Positions 47,045-59,095 are shown, numbered from the stretch's first letter. The stretch: DNA of 64,000 nt from Toxonevra muliebris (GCA_963691655.1 OY829329.1:8756708-8820707); one strand, 5' to 3'. Numbers and translations are program-made. Notes: generated by a model from the sequence alone, not told the origin.

Positions 47045-47928
47045 TTACATAAATTTGTAATTTGAACCCGACGGATTCGCTTTCGATAATTGATATAGAC
47101 AATACAGAGCACTGGCACCAAGTCCAATGCCACCACCGAGGGCGCATTTTTTCAGACCAGCTGTGAAGAGGATAAATTATTACATATGAGCATTTTCGAA
47201 AGAGAGATTTGCTTACCAGAAGATTTGTACAATAGACCAGTGGCTGTGCCCGCAATCACAGTATTGAAATCATCGTCTTCACCTCGAACCTGCTGAAGCA
47301 GTACACCAAACGCAGAATACATAACAGCAAGGGTTCCCAGTGTATTCGCTGTTCCAGATCCCTGTTTCATAACATGATTAAGCATTCTGAAAATTAAGTT
47401 ATTGCAATTTAATTTTGGGTTGTGTTCTTTGAAATAAATTAAATTTGCTACTTACTGCGTTCGCCTCAGTTTCCCCGTTTGTTGTAAAGCTGTTGTCGTC
47501 CGTAATCCATTATAAAAACCAGCTACACCACCGATTCCAGCACCGAACATTACCGATGAGCCGATCTGTGAGAAGGCCAATTCAAAGCGGCCACGCTGTT
47601 TATTAGCTCCCTCGGGGAAAATAAATTCTGGCTGAGCTTGTTGCAGGTAACGCGGATCATAATTTAAGTATGGTGAAACTGGTGTATTAAATGTACTAGA
47701 TGCGGCTCTGGAGCCACTATACCGACTCGATGTTGGTTCATCCACTAGAAATAAAACAATTTCATAGATTAATTGCAATATTTCGTGTTACATTGCGTAA
47801 TGGTTGCACCCTGTACATATGTGCGGCGGCCGACAATATTGCACAGGCGATTTGCTATCTATGAATTAGAACTTACTCGACGGTGATGGTGCCAACGAAA
47901 GCGGCTTACTTAAATAATCTTCACTCAT
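47045..47928 (-). CDS. Tim23: Tim23, mitochondrial inner-membrane import channel
   Basis: Core channel subunit of the TIM23 complex that moves presequence proteins across the inner mitochondrial membrane. Minus exons 47928-47877, 47744-47456, 47386-47217 and 47160-47045 join in frame to 208 residues, the expected length. The hydrophilic intermembrane-space part (about 1-85) includes SPYLNYDPRYL. Then come four glycine-rich membrane segments of the Tim17/22/23 (PRAT) domain, with ELAFSQIGSSVMFGAGIGG, GLRTT, LNHVMKQGSGTANTLG and ALGGGIGLGASALYCLY. The first exon carries only 17 codons (MSEDYLSKP) and is supported by its GTAAGT donor and in-frame join. Introns are 132, 69 and 56 bp. Confidence 0.95.
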
Positions 47929-49218
47929 ATTGAAAATTATCTGTAATATTTTTTTGTATTTTTCTTTTAATTTTTACGAGATTTTGCCGAAAAATAGCAA
48001 TAGAAACAAAACGCAAACTATGATGTGAGAAAATTTTATTTTTTCTAGTTTGACATCTCACGTCAAAACGTTGTCGTTAAAGAAATCACATGTGCGCAGC
48101 GGAACTTAACGAAAGTAATTCGTTATGGATGCCAGCCTTCAATTTTTCTCATTAAAGGTCAATTAATTTAAAAAATAAGTTTAGTTAAATCAATTTTTCA
48201 ATAATATATAGTCATAACTCAAAATTTTCAATTTTTAAGATCTATTGATAAGTTTTTTTTTATGTCGTTCGTTCGTTACACATCTACTTTTATTTTTAAT
48301 TGTCAATATAAGTTGGGTGTGCATTGATTTGGTGCATTGCCCTTTGGGTTAGTGCTAGATATTACCTTGCTGGATGGGTTTTATGTATTGCTCAATCAAA
48401 CTTATTGATCTTGGATATAAAACAGAAACCAAGTTTTTAATTGAACTGTAGTTGAAGTGATGATAATGGCTTAACCCTATCAGACCTGCAACAAACTAGT
48501 TGAGTAAACAGTTTATTAGGTCATACCTTTAATACTTATGTAAGTTAATTTCTTTTAATATATCCTCACTCAACAGTTACACAATATTCCTTGAAAAGGT
48601 ATACAAAGATATCCCATAGGCCCACTTTAACTAAACTACACTTTAATGCCTTTCATTTCTTATGGCATTAAAGTATAGTTTGGTGAAAGCGCACTTTATT
48701 TTGGATTATGACTATGCGCCATAATCTATGGGTTAAAGTCAGCTTTGGCAAAAAATATTGTTCCAGTGTCAACAATAAATTTTCGTTTATCAAATGTTTT
48801 TTCCCCTTTTGAAGCGAAATCATTAGAAGCCATTCATTTTTTCCATCGTTTCACACCAATTTTCTTGTGATTTTCTCTTTGAAGAACGAGTTTTCAAATT
48901 TCAACCGACAGTTGACTAATTTAATTATAGGCATGGTAAAAATTGCATATTCAGTCCTTTTTTAAATAATCCCGAAATTAAATCCCTGTCAAAATTTGTT
49001 TCTTTCCCCTGTATTCCTATAGAAAAAAGAAATTACCCGGGGATTTCATTGCTGGCATATTCAGTATACCAATGATTGCGTTTCTCATCAACTATTTAGA
49101 CTAAAATAAACAAAACCAAATGTACAATCCACAATGCAGATAACCTCAAATAATGATTAAAAACAACATATTTAAATTAATTTATAAAATTTGCCGACTT
49201 TATTGGTTACGGATACAT
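47929..49218. other. Tim23 upstream and RpS21 downstream DNA
   Basis: No coding frame. It holds the Tim23 promoter and an imperfect hairpin at 48620-48692. The right part is the RpS21 3'UTR. Confidence 0.6.
48620..48692. repeat. Hairpin with about 30-bp arms
   Basis: CTAAACTACACTTTAATGCC (48631-48650) is mirrored by GGCATTAAAGTATAGTTTGG (48664-48683) with few mismatches across a 13 bp loop. The match continues weakly outward (CACTTTAA against AAGCGCAC). CCCATAG (48613-48619) and CTATGGG (48727-48733) may be outer ends of a larger foldback element. Confidence 0.5.
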
Positions 49219-49677
49219 TTAAAAAGCCCTGTAAAGAAATAAAACATTAGTTAACAACCAAATAGTACAATTGTTTCTATTCCACAAATAAAAGTAATGT
49301 TACTCCCGTTTGCGTTTATACACTTACTTGGTAATAAGTCCATCCTTCTTGGCCAAACGGACGATACAATCATCAGATTCACCCATGCGACGGATTTCAC
49401 CGCAAATGGCATAGGTGTGTGTGGATCCACCGACGGTCATACGACCAGTTTCGGGATCTACATCAACAATGTTCAATTGTACTGAAGCATGATCCTTAGC
49501 GTGAATGATTCTGTTTGAGGCAGAACTGCAAAAAAAATTAAAAAAAAAAACGAATCAATTATTGCATATTTTGCTCTAGCGCTACACACACAGGGAATAC
49601 ACAGCGAAAACACGTGTTCCAACTTACCATTTACGGGGACAGTACAAATCAACAGATTCACCAGCGTCGTTCTCCAT
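49219..49677 (-). CDS. RpS21: Ribosomal protein S21
   Basis: Small-subunit ribosomal protein eS21 of the cytosolic ribosome. Minus exons 49677-49628, 49525-49328 and 49228-49219 join in frame to 85 residues, two more than the fly protein as I remember it. The N-terminus [15 protein letters not shown], the middle [19 protein letters not shown] and the block [19 protein letters not shown] are nearly invariant. The last exon codes only the final residues (K)AF and stop, found from a TTTCTTTACAG acceptor. A 5'UTR intron (49686-49758) has good splice sites. The first exon begins at a pyrimidine-rich TCT start. Confidence 0.97.
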
Positions 49678-49814
49678 TTCGATGACTGTAATTCGAGAAT
49701 AAACTAATTAGATAAATTTCTGTATTTGCTAATATATTTTTAATGGGAATCTACTTACTTTTATGTAAAATTTACAAATTTGATGACACTCTTGTACGGA
49801 GCCAAAATGAAAAA

Positions 49815-49821
49815 GAAAGAG
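49815..49821 (-). promoter_or_regulatory. RpS21: TCT initiator / 5'TOP start of RpS21
   Basis: On the minus strand the sequence reads TTTTTTCTCTTTCTTTTTC, with CTCTTTC at 49821-49815. Ribosomal-protein genes of flies start transcription at such polypyrimidine TCT motifs, and the resulting 5'TOP ties translation to growth signals. The distance to the 5'UTR donor (about 60 nt) fits a short leader exon. The exact start base is not known. Confidence 0.6.
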
Positions 49822-50489
49822 AAAAAATCAGTTGGTAGCACTGCAACGAGTGGATACGTTGGCTGCGCTTACTTGCCGTATTCGTTATTTGGTGGTGACG
49901 AGTAAATGAGTGTGTTCGAGCAGTTGGAAAAACTAAAAGTTTTATTTTTTACTCCAATTTATTTTCTGCGCAGGACATGCAAAAATTCATTTATGAAAAA
50001 GAGAAAAGATAATAGCGAATAAAGAGAATCATAAAATTTACGGACGTATAATTGCATGTGTCAAAGCTGTCAGTGTGAAAAATTATTGCATTCGGGTGAA
50101 AATGTGCAAATTTTGTCTACTGCAAAAAAAAGATAACAAGAAAAATTTAAAACATAAAATAGATAAATAAGTTTTGATATCTTTAACTCAAAGTAGTAAG
50201 TAAGTGAAGAATTAACACACGCAGCTTATAAATTGCTACAAAGTGCGAAATAAATTTCTTTAGTACAAGAAATTAAAAACAAATATTAGAAGTGCAAAAT
50301 TCATAGATTTTCATTGCAAACTGTAATTAAAATTAATATACATTATTTACTTATACTTATTAAAGTAAAGTACGCTAAAAGAAGATTTGTGAAAAAACAC
50401 TTTTATTGATTTTAATCCTTTTAGGCATGTTATGAAAAAAAATCATTTGAACTTTGAATTTCATAAGTTTTACCAGTAAAAACAACAAA

Positions 50490-51245
50490 GTACAGTAGAA
50501 ACTCGATTCTTCACTTCATTACGTATCCCTTAAGTTTCCTCTAGGGCGTCAAAAGAGGGGCAGGCGCCCATAGTTGGTTCACTGACAGTCTCAGCAGGTA
50601 ACTGGCAAAATTTTTAAAATAGCTTATTCTAGAGCTGAGCGAATTCGGTCAAAAAAAGAAGAAAATTTTGAAAAAAAATTTGTACTATTTTTGTTTTTGA
50701 TTTCCGTACGCTTTGTTATTTTAGCCTTCACTGTAAAAAATGCTTCGATTTTCCGGTTCCTATTTTAAATAAACTTTTAAATTTTCATAATTTTAATTTT
50801 TGCGTTTTGTTCGTATCTTCCAAAAGTAGTGGAAGTACTTACGAGGCAATAATGACAATGAATTTTTTGAATTTCTTCTATAGGACGAATCACTGTGCGA
50901 CGCTGACGAAGCTGTCGGTAAAGAAACTAACGACGTGGTGCTCAAAATTGCACTGGGGGAGGCTATATCAGCTCCAATATTTGCTTGGAATGAATGGATG
51001 ATGTTATGACGCCCCAGAGGTTTAGAAGCAGTGTAGTACTGAATAGGGGAGTCTGCACAAAACAACCCCAAATCGAATATTTCTTAATGACACGTATGAA
51101 ATAATCACTTAAAACTTATTATACAAAATTGAATAAATATATTAAACTAGATTTTAAACGAAGAATATGGAAAACAAAAACTCGGTACTTACGACAACCT
51201 CGAAGCCCGGTTTTCATTACGCGCAAGAATCGAGTTTCCACTGTA
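50490..51245. mobile_element. pogo/Tc1-like element with TA target site
   Basis: The left end CAGTAGAAACTCGATTCTT (50492-50510) and the right end, read inward, CAGTGGAAACTCGATTCTT (51243-51225) differ at one base. Both are flanked by TA (50490-50491 and 51244-51245), the signature of Tc1/mariner-pogo insertion. The CAGT ends suit the pogo group. The 752 bp body has a minus frame (50793-51071) and an open plus stretch (50882-51001) that I cannot assign, so it is a deletion derivative or a non-autonomous relative. Confidence 0.82.
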
Positions 51246-51661
51246 GTTCATTTTTTCTCTATGTACGTGTAATTTTTATTTTTCTTATTCTCCATTTTCA
51301 TTTTTCTATTTTCTTGTCTGCTTTTAGGCTTCCATACCCTGTTGTGTTGTAATCTACATATTTTCATTGTCTGCTTATAGGCTTTAAACATCTACTTTTC
51401 TGCTCTTCAGACTTCTTTCGCATACTTTTAAGCACATTTATTTATAAGTATGAACTTTGTATGTATGTGTGCGCTTGTGTTGGTAACTTTTGCGCGTGCT
51501 ATGGCGCCATTCAAGCATAAATTGTTGCTGTAAATTCAATGAACTTTATGATGGTAAATTTAACGCAAGGCACGCGAAAAGAATAACTCTTTAGTACTTA
51601 CTAAATACATATATATAAATCATTGCGTTTATGCCAAGAACACGAATGTGGTTATTCACCA

Positions 51662-51731
51662 TATTTGCTTGGTCAATGAGTGTAAGGCTGGACTCCCAGC
51701 TGCCTCAGGTTCGATTCCAGACAGCGAAAAA
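51662..51731 (+). repeat. tRNA-like / SINE remnant with A and B boxes
   Basis: TGGTCAATGAG (51670-51680) fits the pol III A box and GGTTCGATTCC (51708-51718) is a perfect B box at tRNA spacing. The T-arm closes four of five pairs; the anticodon stem GGCTG/CAGCT closes with a wobble pair but the loop is six bases. It is best read as a tRNA pseudogene or SINE head, not a working tRNA. Confidence 0.5.
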
Positions 51732-52454
51732 TTCCTTTAATATATATCCGCTTATTTGTTCTAATTTAATCTCAGTGAATTAATGCATAAATATGCCACG
51801 CAATCTGTAATAAAAAATCGACAAATCAATCGATTAAACGACGATCGTAGATTATATCTTTCAAAATAGAATTTTTCACATTCATTGCATTGACATACAC
51901 CCAACCATATGCACTTAAGTACTTTGAATTTGAACTCACATGAAACAATCCCAGCTTTTGTACATTAGATTGTTTTTAATAGCTCTGCTCATCGTGCAAT
52001 ATAAAGTTGAAAATAAATCCATAATAACTACTTAGTTGTATGATTGTCATCCCGTTGCACCTTCTCATCCCGTTTGTCATCACTTCCGTTGTTTGCTCTA
52101 TTTTTAAAACAAGTTTGTTACTTTATTTTTCTATTTAGAAACAGAATTCGTGATATCATCACGTGACATGCGTTTTTATGTGTGATCACATTATGACGAC
52201 TGGCGTTTGTTTATGCTGTTGGGTGCAATGTAATAATTGCAATCTTTCTTTCGTATTGTTATTATTGTTGTTGATGTTTAGTTGCTTCTAATGATGCAAT
52301 TTTATAATTGGCTTCAACTTCAATGCAGTTTTATAGCATTTTTTCGATTGAAATGTTTTGTGTTTTTTCTTTAATTTAACTCCCTAGGTTTATATCAATT
52401 ATCGAGTTTGAAATTGTTCTAACTATTTATTCAATAGTTAAAAACTTATGCCTC

Positions 52455-52545
52455 TATCAAATTTGCCAGCATGTTGGCAAAGTTGAAAGTTATAAAGGGA
52501 GATCTCTCTTTCTTTGACCGGGAATATGACATAGTGAAAACCAAG
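52455..52545. mobile_element. Foldback element copy 2 (5'-truncated)
   Basis: Shares ATCAAATTTGCCAGCATG-TTGGCAAA, a CTCTCTTTCT block and GACATAGTGAAAACCA with the element at 33356-33464, in the same orientation. The left terminal repeat TGGTTTTCACTATG is missing. Confidence 0.65.
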
Positions 52546-55185
52546 CATTACATTTCAGCATTTCCTGTCTTGTTGAATTACCTATGCACCTATCAATAAT
52601 TGGGTTAAAGTTTTCTCGGAGAGCCATTAAAAAAGTATTCTCTGAAGTTTTCTGAAAGAGTTTATCTGAGGCAGTGTTGCCAAACAAATTTTCTGAAAAT
52701 TCCCACTTTGTATACAAAATTTACCACTTTTGTATTTCATCAATAATGCCATAGACAATGCAGTGGCTGTCTTCAAGCCATTTCTTTGAAAATACTTTTT
52801 TATTGGATGAGCTGAGCAAAATTTCCTATAATTAAAAGAAAAAAAAAACACTTTCAAGTCAAATTCCAGAAAATGTCTAAACGTATGCTTACCTCAATCA
52901 AATACAATTGTCCGAAAACAAAAATATTTTTCATTCTTACAGTAATTTATTACAATTACATTAATTTTTAACAGCATTTAAAAAATGATTGATATTTATA
53001 AGGATTATTGAAAGTTTGTCAAAATGACAAAGTGTCAGTATATAGAACAGGCAAATCAAATCATTAAGCCTGAAAAATATCAATCAAACAAATTAAGACA
53101 AGTTAACTTTGAAAAAAAAAATCACTGGACTTAATTGAAATTGAAATGATTTTATTTTATTTTGTTATATTTTAAAAAATTCCCGAAATCAGACTACATC
53201 CTTAATGTTGTCAGTCAGAATATAAAGAATGATTCTTTACATGAATTTTACCATTTCGCCCTTCAAATTACACTTTTTTACTTTTTAAAAGACATAGGTC
53301 AAAACTTACTCCTTTTTGGTGAATTTACCTTAATCTGGCAACAATGATCTACAATTGAATTCTCTCTCTTAAATTGAGAGCATAAAAACTTCATAAAAAA
53401 AACCAAAAGAGAGAGCGTCACCCTCGGTCGATGGAATCACCCTTTTTAAGTATGCTACTCAATTTTTGAATAGTACGGCTTGAAGAAATATGAAAATCCT
53501 TTATACCACAACTCTCTAGAGCAAGTGAGTACTCATAACATTTGCCAATTGTTTTTGTTATAAGTGCACAATATAAACTGAATTCAGGATTCCCAACATT
53601 ACATTTTTTTGACCATCTCAACCAGGCGACTCTTTTAGGATCTTAGGAACCAGTAGAAATATGAGGCTTTGCTATCGTGCTCAAACAAACTAATTTTGAT
53701 ACACACAATTTCTTTAAGCCTAACCCTAGTTTAAAAAAAAATTGTTTTTTGATTTTTCTTTCCTATAAAAATCTTAAAATTTTAAATATAAATTTTTAAA
53801 AATTTTATAAGCCTCAAAATTTAAAAATCTTTTGAGATTGACTTTCATTTATATAATTTTTGAAATTAAAAATGATTTCATAATTTGTCTTTAATCAATT
53901 TGTATTCAAAGCTATCAAATTCGGCCGACAAGAAAATAAACTTAAGCTATTAAAACTTAAGATATTTGTTGATAAACATTTCTCTCTGTTCTCACGTTCT
54001 CTTTTCATATGCTACGATCAGCAGCTCTTACGCAAAGCTTTTTAGCCATTTACTTCTACGTTTGTTGTTAGCCTCATCGCTTTAGTTGCATTTTGTTTTT
54101 TAATGCGAACACTTGTGGCAAAGTTAGATACAGACAAATCCGCAAAAAACTGTGTAACGGCGTGTTTTTATATAGAATATTTCGAATTTGTAATGTAATC
54201 AAAATTTAAACTGATAAAAAAAGTAATAATATACAATATTGAAAATTTACTAAAATATTGTGAAATAAAGTGTTTTTGTTTTTAATTAATTATTTCATAC
54301 AGATGTGTATATGAATTTGCATATATGAGCTAAGTTAAATTGTGGCTAAAGTGAATAGGGAAATACAAAGATTCTACTTTAAGAATTTTGCATAAAATAA
54401 ACATTTAAATATTTTATGTGCAAAATGAGATCATTTGCCTTAAGTTAAAAAAAAAGTAAATAAATAAAAATCTTTGAATTACTTATTCAAGTTTATTTTT
54501 AGTTGTGAATTTTTACGTTGTTGTTTGCTAAATCAGAATCAAATTTTAAAATTTCAAAAACAAATTGTGTATTCAAGCAATTAAAGGGAGTTGGTTTTGT
54601 TTACATTTTAAATGAAATTTTATACATTCATTCATACATATTTATGTGGTATACTTTCTTTCCATAATATTTTCTTTTAAATTTATGAAAACATTAAAAA
54701 AAAAAATTCGGTTTAAATTTATAAATTAAATATCAATTAAAAAATAAAAGTTTTTTCATTCTTTCTTTATCTATAACTATTAAAAATTTTTGCATTCCGT
54801 GATCTCACATCACACATTTCTCATATTTAATTGTTGAATTATTTATTTTTTAAATACAATTTACAAATAATTGCTGAGCTCACTATTATTGTTGTCAGTT
54901 TTATCTTTTCGTGCACAAATATACAAACATACACATATAAATATATATATATATATATGAATGTATGTCGTATATTGCAGGTAGTTAATTGGTTATTAAA
55001 TATTATTTTAAAGTTTTTTTTTTTTAAATTTTTTTAATGAATACCATTTCTTTGATGCTTATTATTAAGTTATTATTTAGACGACACATTGTCAAATGTG
55101 TTGAATAAATAAACAAATAATTTTACATGAAAAGGCCTTTAAAGCAGCTGTGGTTATATAAAAATTTAAGAAAATTTAGTAAACA

Positions 55186-55423
55186 TACAGTCAACGCTCG
55201 AAACCGTGAACTAATAAAGGCCAAAGATGTTCACGTTTGCGATTGTTGAAAAAATACCCGAAACTTTATGGTCTTAACACAAAAGAAAACTTTAAAAAAA
55301 TAAAAAAGTATACTCTATTTCAGACTTTGTTCACGTTTTAGAATAGTCAATTGAAGAAAAAATTTGTTCACGTTAGTGGATGTTTACGTTAGTTGATGCC
55401 CTCGTTATCGAACGCTGACTGTA
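55186..55423. mobile_element. Short TA-flanked inverted-repeat element (pogo-type MITE)
   Basis: CAGTCAACGCTCGA (55188-55201) and, read inward from the right end, CAGTCAGCGTTCGA (55421-55408) form terminal repeats with two mismatches. TA lies directly outside both (55186-55187 and 55422-55423). The body of 234 bp has several GTTCACGTT words (for example 55329 and 55364) and no coding frame. Confidence 0.75.
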
Positions 55424-55879
55424 CTTATATATTTTCTATGAATCTATTTTTAACGAATTTTTAACATTTGTATTTACGTTTTTAGTAAATTTATGTTTTA
55501 AAATCTTAACACTAGCAATTTTATATTTTTTTTACATTAGATCATATTTATACAATGTCACGCACCTTCAGATGAAATTGCATAACACAACCCAGAACTA
55601 ATTTGCTGGAATTTATATTACTAAGACTTAGTTATAACAATTTAAAAATAGAATTTTTATTATTTAGAAAAAGTAAAAAAACCTTATATATTTTGTATTT
55701 TATTGCAGTATTTTTTGTTGTTATAAAGATTTTTCAATTCATCTTTTGTGCATTATTATTTTTATTGGCGAGTGCACTGCGACTTATAAAATTCTTTGTG
55801 CCCCTTCATGGACTTACAGTAAATTCATAACTTCAACCTCCTATATTGGATTAATCCTATTTCTATGTAATTCAGATTA

Positions 55880-56470
55880 ACATCTGGTATATGATGGCAG
55901 CCCAGATCCTTTTTCAACTATGCATACGAGCGGGCACTATCTTGAGATTTGCTTTGCAGACTCCTTATCTTATTGGCAAAACCTACATATGTAAGTCGTT
56001 GGAAAAGATTTCAAGTTGACCTGCGGTATCCTGTTAGAATTTCTCTAATAATTCTTGGATTTTTAATCGCTATGTTCATGCATTTCTTATAAATGGTTTC
56101 GACTCTCTTATCCCTGGTAGATTTTTCCAGTATAATTTTCTTTGCTGTTCTTCAGTTTTCTTAAAGAATAATGCGAAGGTTCTTTTCTCCAACCCAGAGA
56201 AAGGCTCTTGACCCATAAAAAAAAGTTGATGTTCCTTTCTTTGCTGATTTATTTGCAATTTTATTCCCTTGAATACTAATATGCTTCGGGTCACAGTGGG
56301 TCCAAATTTGATTATTTAGGCAGAGCGTATCGACAATTAACAAGACAATTCATCGCTGGGTTTAGGGTACCTGGTGAAATGCGAGTGTCTTAATAGCCGC
56401 TTGACTATCAGTTGAGATAGCTATATTTTGGATTTGGTAACCACTCAAACGATGTTAGTGTATTTATCCA
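55880..56470 (-). mobile_element. Decayed non-LTR retrotransposon, RNase H domain
   Basis: Read on the minus strand in broken frames: ISTDSQAAIKTL (about 56430-56392) contains the RNase H catalytic Asp motif. WTHCDPKHISIQGNKIANKSA follows, corresponding to the GHxxIxGNExAD motif with its His and Asp altered. A degraded ILTGYRR stretch (about 56045) matches the segment after RNase H. Frameshifts and stops make it non-functional. The combination is typical of I/R1/LOA-type LINEs. This is from family knowledge; a search would be needed to name it. Confidence 0.7.
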
Positions 56471-56536
56471 TGGATTCATAATGTATAAACGTCTTTAAAA
56501 ATATTCCTGCTCATTAGTTAGAGAACCTTTTGTGTC

Positions 56537-56768
56537 CATATTACCATGTATTGGTCTTTTTTGTATATTTCAGATAAACCTTCCCATTTTTTCTTATTAC
56601 TAACTAAGTTCGGATTTGAATAGTTTTACAAAACTAATCTTTCGTCTTTCTTCATACTGCCATGTATTGGTCTATTTTGTATATTTCAGATAAACCTGCC
56701 CATTTTTTCTTATTACTAAGTTCGGATTTGAATGATTTTACAAAACTAATCTTTTGTTTTTCTTCGTA
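56537..56768. repeat. Two-copy tandem repeat, unit about 116 bp
   Basis: Both units read CCATGTATTGGTCT (56544 and 56660), TTTTGTATATTTCAGATAAA, CCCATTTTTTCTTATTACTAA and AAGTTCGGATTTGAAT. They differ by scattered bases and a 4-bp indel (ACTAACTAAG against ACTAAG). It lies next to the LINE remnant. Confidence 0.85.
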
Positions 56769-56979
56769 TTAATTATGTTGCAATTTTCTCATATGGACAC
56801 AAGACCCACATACTTTTTAAAAGCAGGGTACCTTTTTTTTCTCTGAAACTGTATTCAATACCATTTTTTCTTTAAATTCAAATATTTCAATTTTACTAAA
56901 ACCTACCAGAAATCGAAACCAACAATTTTGGTCCAATTTGACCAAAACAGCAACACTGCTTGCAAGAACAATACTAACA

Positions 56980-57300
56980 GCACTCTCTCATATTTATGTA
57001 AGAATTTGCACTAAAAGGATTTCTTGCAAAAACAACACGACTAACAACAACAGTAAATTTCTCTGAAGTCTATCACTCGCTAAGTTGAGATGACATTGAG
57101 AGAGCCGACGCCTCTGCTTGTATTGCATAGGCCCGATTCTCATACAAAAAATGTATTCATATAAAAAACTCTTACGAGAACAAAACTATCTCTCACTCTC
57201 TCTTATTTATGTATTTGGACTAAAAGAATTTTTTGCAAAAACAACACGTTCAATAATAATAGAAGTCAATCACTCGCTAATTTGAGATGATATTGAGAGG
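56980..57300. repeat. Imperfect direct repeat, offset about 200-213 bp
   Basis: Copy 1 (about 56980-57102) and copy 2 (about 57193-57298) share TATTTATGTA, ACTAAAAG-ATT, TTGCAAAAACAACACG, ATCACTCGCTAA and TTGAGATGA-ATTGAGAG in the same order. They are diverged and carry small indels. No coding frame is present. Confidence 0.7.
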
Positions 57301-59083
57301 CAGGATTTATGAGATAATAACAAGCTTGTAATTAAAAATGAAATTCCTTCTCAATTAATTGAAATAAATGAAAAATTTACAAAAATAATACTTATATTTT
57401 CTACACACATAAAATAAATGGCAAAAATCTAAAAAATTATATACAAAAATTTAAATAATAATAAAATACATATGCATGACTTAATGAACTTTAAGTGAAC
57501 AAGAAATATTCAAACATATGAAGTACAATACACTAGTTTGTCGAATTTGATTCATTAAATCTTATAGTAATTGCATTTAATTAATTAATTTATTAAACAA
57601 GAGAACATAGCGAAAAAATAGTAAAAAAAAATGATTCAAGTCGCAATCAAAAATACAATATGAAATTTCCAAAGTCTAAAAAATGCCCACATAAAAAAGT
57701 GAGGTCAAATTTATAAGATATATAAAAACTGAAATGAATTAACGGCAAAACAATTTCTGTTAATGACGTAAAAAAAGTGCGTTTTGGAAAATTTAAAGAA
57801 ATTTTCTTGATGCTTGTAAATTTTAGGTCACGCAACGATGAAATGTTTTTTTTTTTCTTTTTTAAAATAGTAAAAAAAAAAAAAAACTTTCAACAACTTT
57901 TACAATGCCTGGAAAGAAACATTTGGTTTTTGATGGATTTGTGTGTGTTGTTGTAGAGCAAATGGTATATAGCACTTGTGAGTATAAATAAAGTTCAAAT
58001 CGATCATTAAATAGCGTGAACTTGTGCAGTTCATGCAGTGCAATTAATAACTACAATAACAAAAACTAAAGAAATGCTGACGTATATAATAAAAACAACA
58101 ACAGCAACTCAGTGTAAACAAGTGAGCCCAGAGATGCGTAGAGATACAAGAGAATATCATGTGAGAGAAAGAGAGAGAGAGAAAGAGAGAAAACCTAGTG
58201 CAATGCAGTACAAAATGAATGAAGTCAACTGTGACTTCGTAAAATGAAATAACAAAAAAAAAAAATTGAAGATTTAATTCACCTTAAATGCAATAAAATA
58301 ATGTTAAGATACTTTAAAGTATCTATGAGATAAATTAACTATTTTATATACTTGTGGAAAAAATGAAATATGGTAAAATAAAATCACACAAAAGTTTACA
58401 AACATGTTCGCTTTTTGCTATGACGCTTGCTACACAATAATTACAATATCACGAAATCTCATTTTTGACAGTCACAATATTATTATTGCGATTTTCGGAA
58501 AAATCGGAAAATTTAATACAATTTCTATGTAAAAGGGGGGGAAAAATATAGAAAAAGCAACAACAACAAAACTGGAAATTGTTGCTGCTCTAATTCTTTT
58601 TTTCTCATTTTTGTTTTTGTTTCTCCATACTACTTACCTAGACTTGTAAGAAACCTGTTGCTTGTGATATAATATCTTTGCGATATTGTAACTTTTTTTT
58701 TTCTCGTTCTGTACTTATTTTATTTACAGTTGTTGTTGTTGTCGAAGTATAGTAGTCGCAAGTTCAAAACGTTAAATGCACAAGTGAATAGATGGTCATG
58801 TGGAAATAGCGCATAAAAAACTCTTTGAACACCAATGAGAAAGTCTACTTTAGTTCGAAGGAAGTCAAGGTAAAGTGAACTCAATAAGCAGAAAGGGAGG
58901 AAGCGAAGCGTTCAGTTTTAAGAGCAAAGAAGAATATTATTGTGCCAATTGCTTGATTGACTGATTGACTGACAACGATATTGCATAAAGTTGGTCATCA
59001 TTATCATCATCATCATTGAGATACTTTTGCGTGCGAATATTGAAATATTGAGAAGATCGACAAATCGCCAGCGTACAGGAAAC

Positions 59084-59095
59084 ATGTCTCTGAAG
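59084..59095 (+). CDS. Possible first coding exon of a gene running off to the right
   Basis: ATG TCT CTG AAG (MSLK) is followed at once by a consensus donor, GTAAGTAG. Upstream is a plausible leader, with an initiator-like TCAGTT at 58912-58917. Very short start exons followed by large introns are common in regulatory genes of flies. No downstream exon was identified in the remaining 4.9 kb, so the product is unknown and the call rests on the ATG, donor and context only. Confidence 0.3.

Larger units (their letters stand above)
49822..59083. other. Long gene-free region rich in mobile-element remains
   Basis: More than 9 kb without a credible host gene. Listed separately: a pogo-like element (50492-51243), a tRNA-like remnant (51662-51731), a truncated foldback copy (52455-52545), a small TA-flanked inverted-repeat element (55188-55421), a decayed LINE (55880-56470) and two local direct repeats (56537-56768 and 56980-57300). 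A TA run lies at 54940-54958 and a GA-rich run at 58161-58190. Elsewhere only AT-rich sequence is seen. It may be the distant upstream or intron of the gene suggested at 59084. Confidence 0.6.

Noticed and set aside
47019..47255. 78-codon minus frame overlapping the Tim23 last exon
   Set aside because: Reads the Tim23 exon out of frame and across the intron.
52672..53344. Possible hAT-like element between CAGTGTTGCCAAAC and TGGCAACAATG
   Set aside because: Only about 11 end bases agree and the flanks share just ATCT, so there is no convincing 8-bp duplication.
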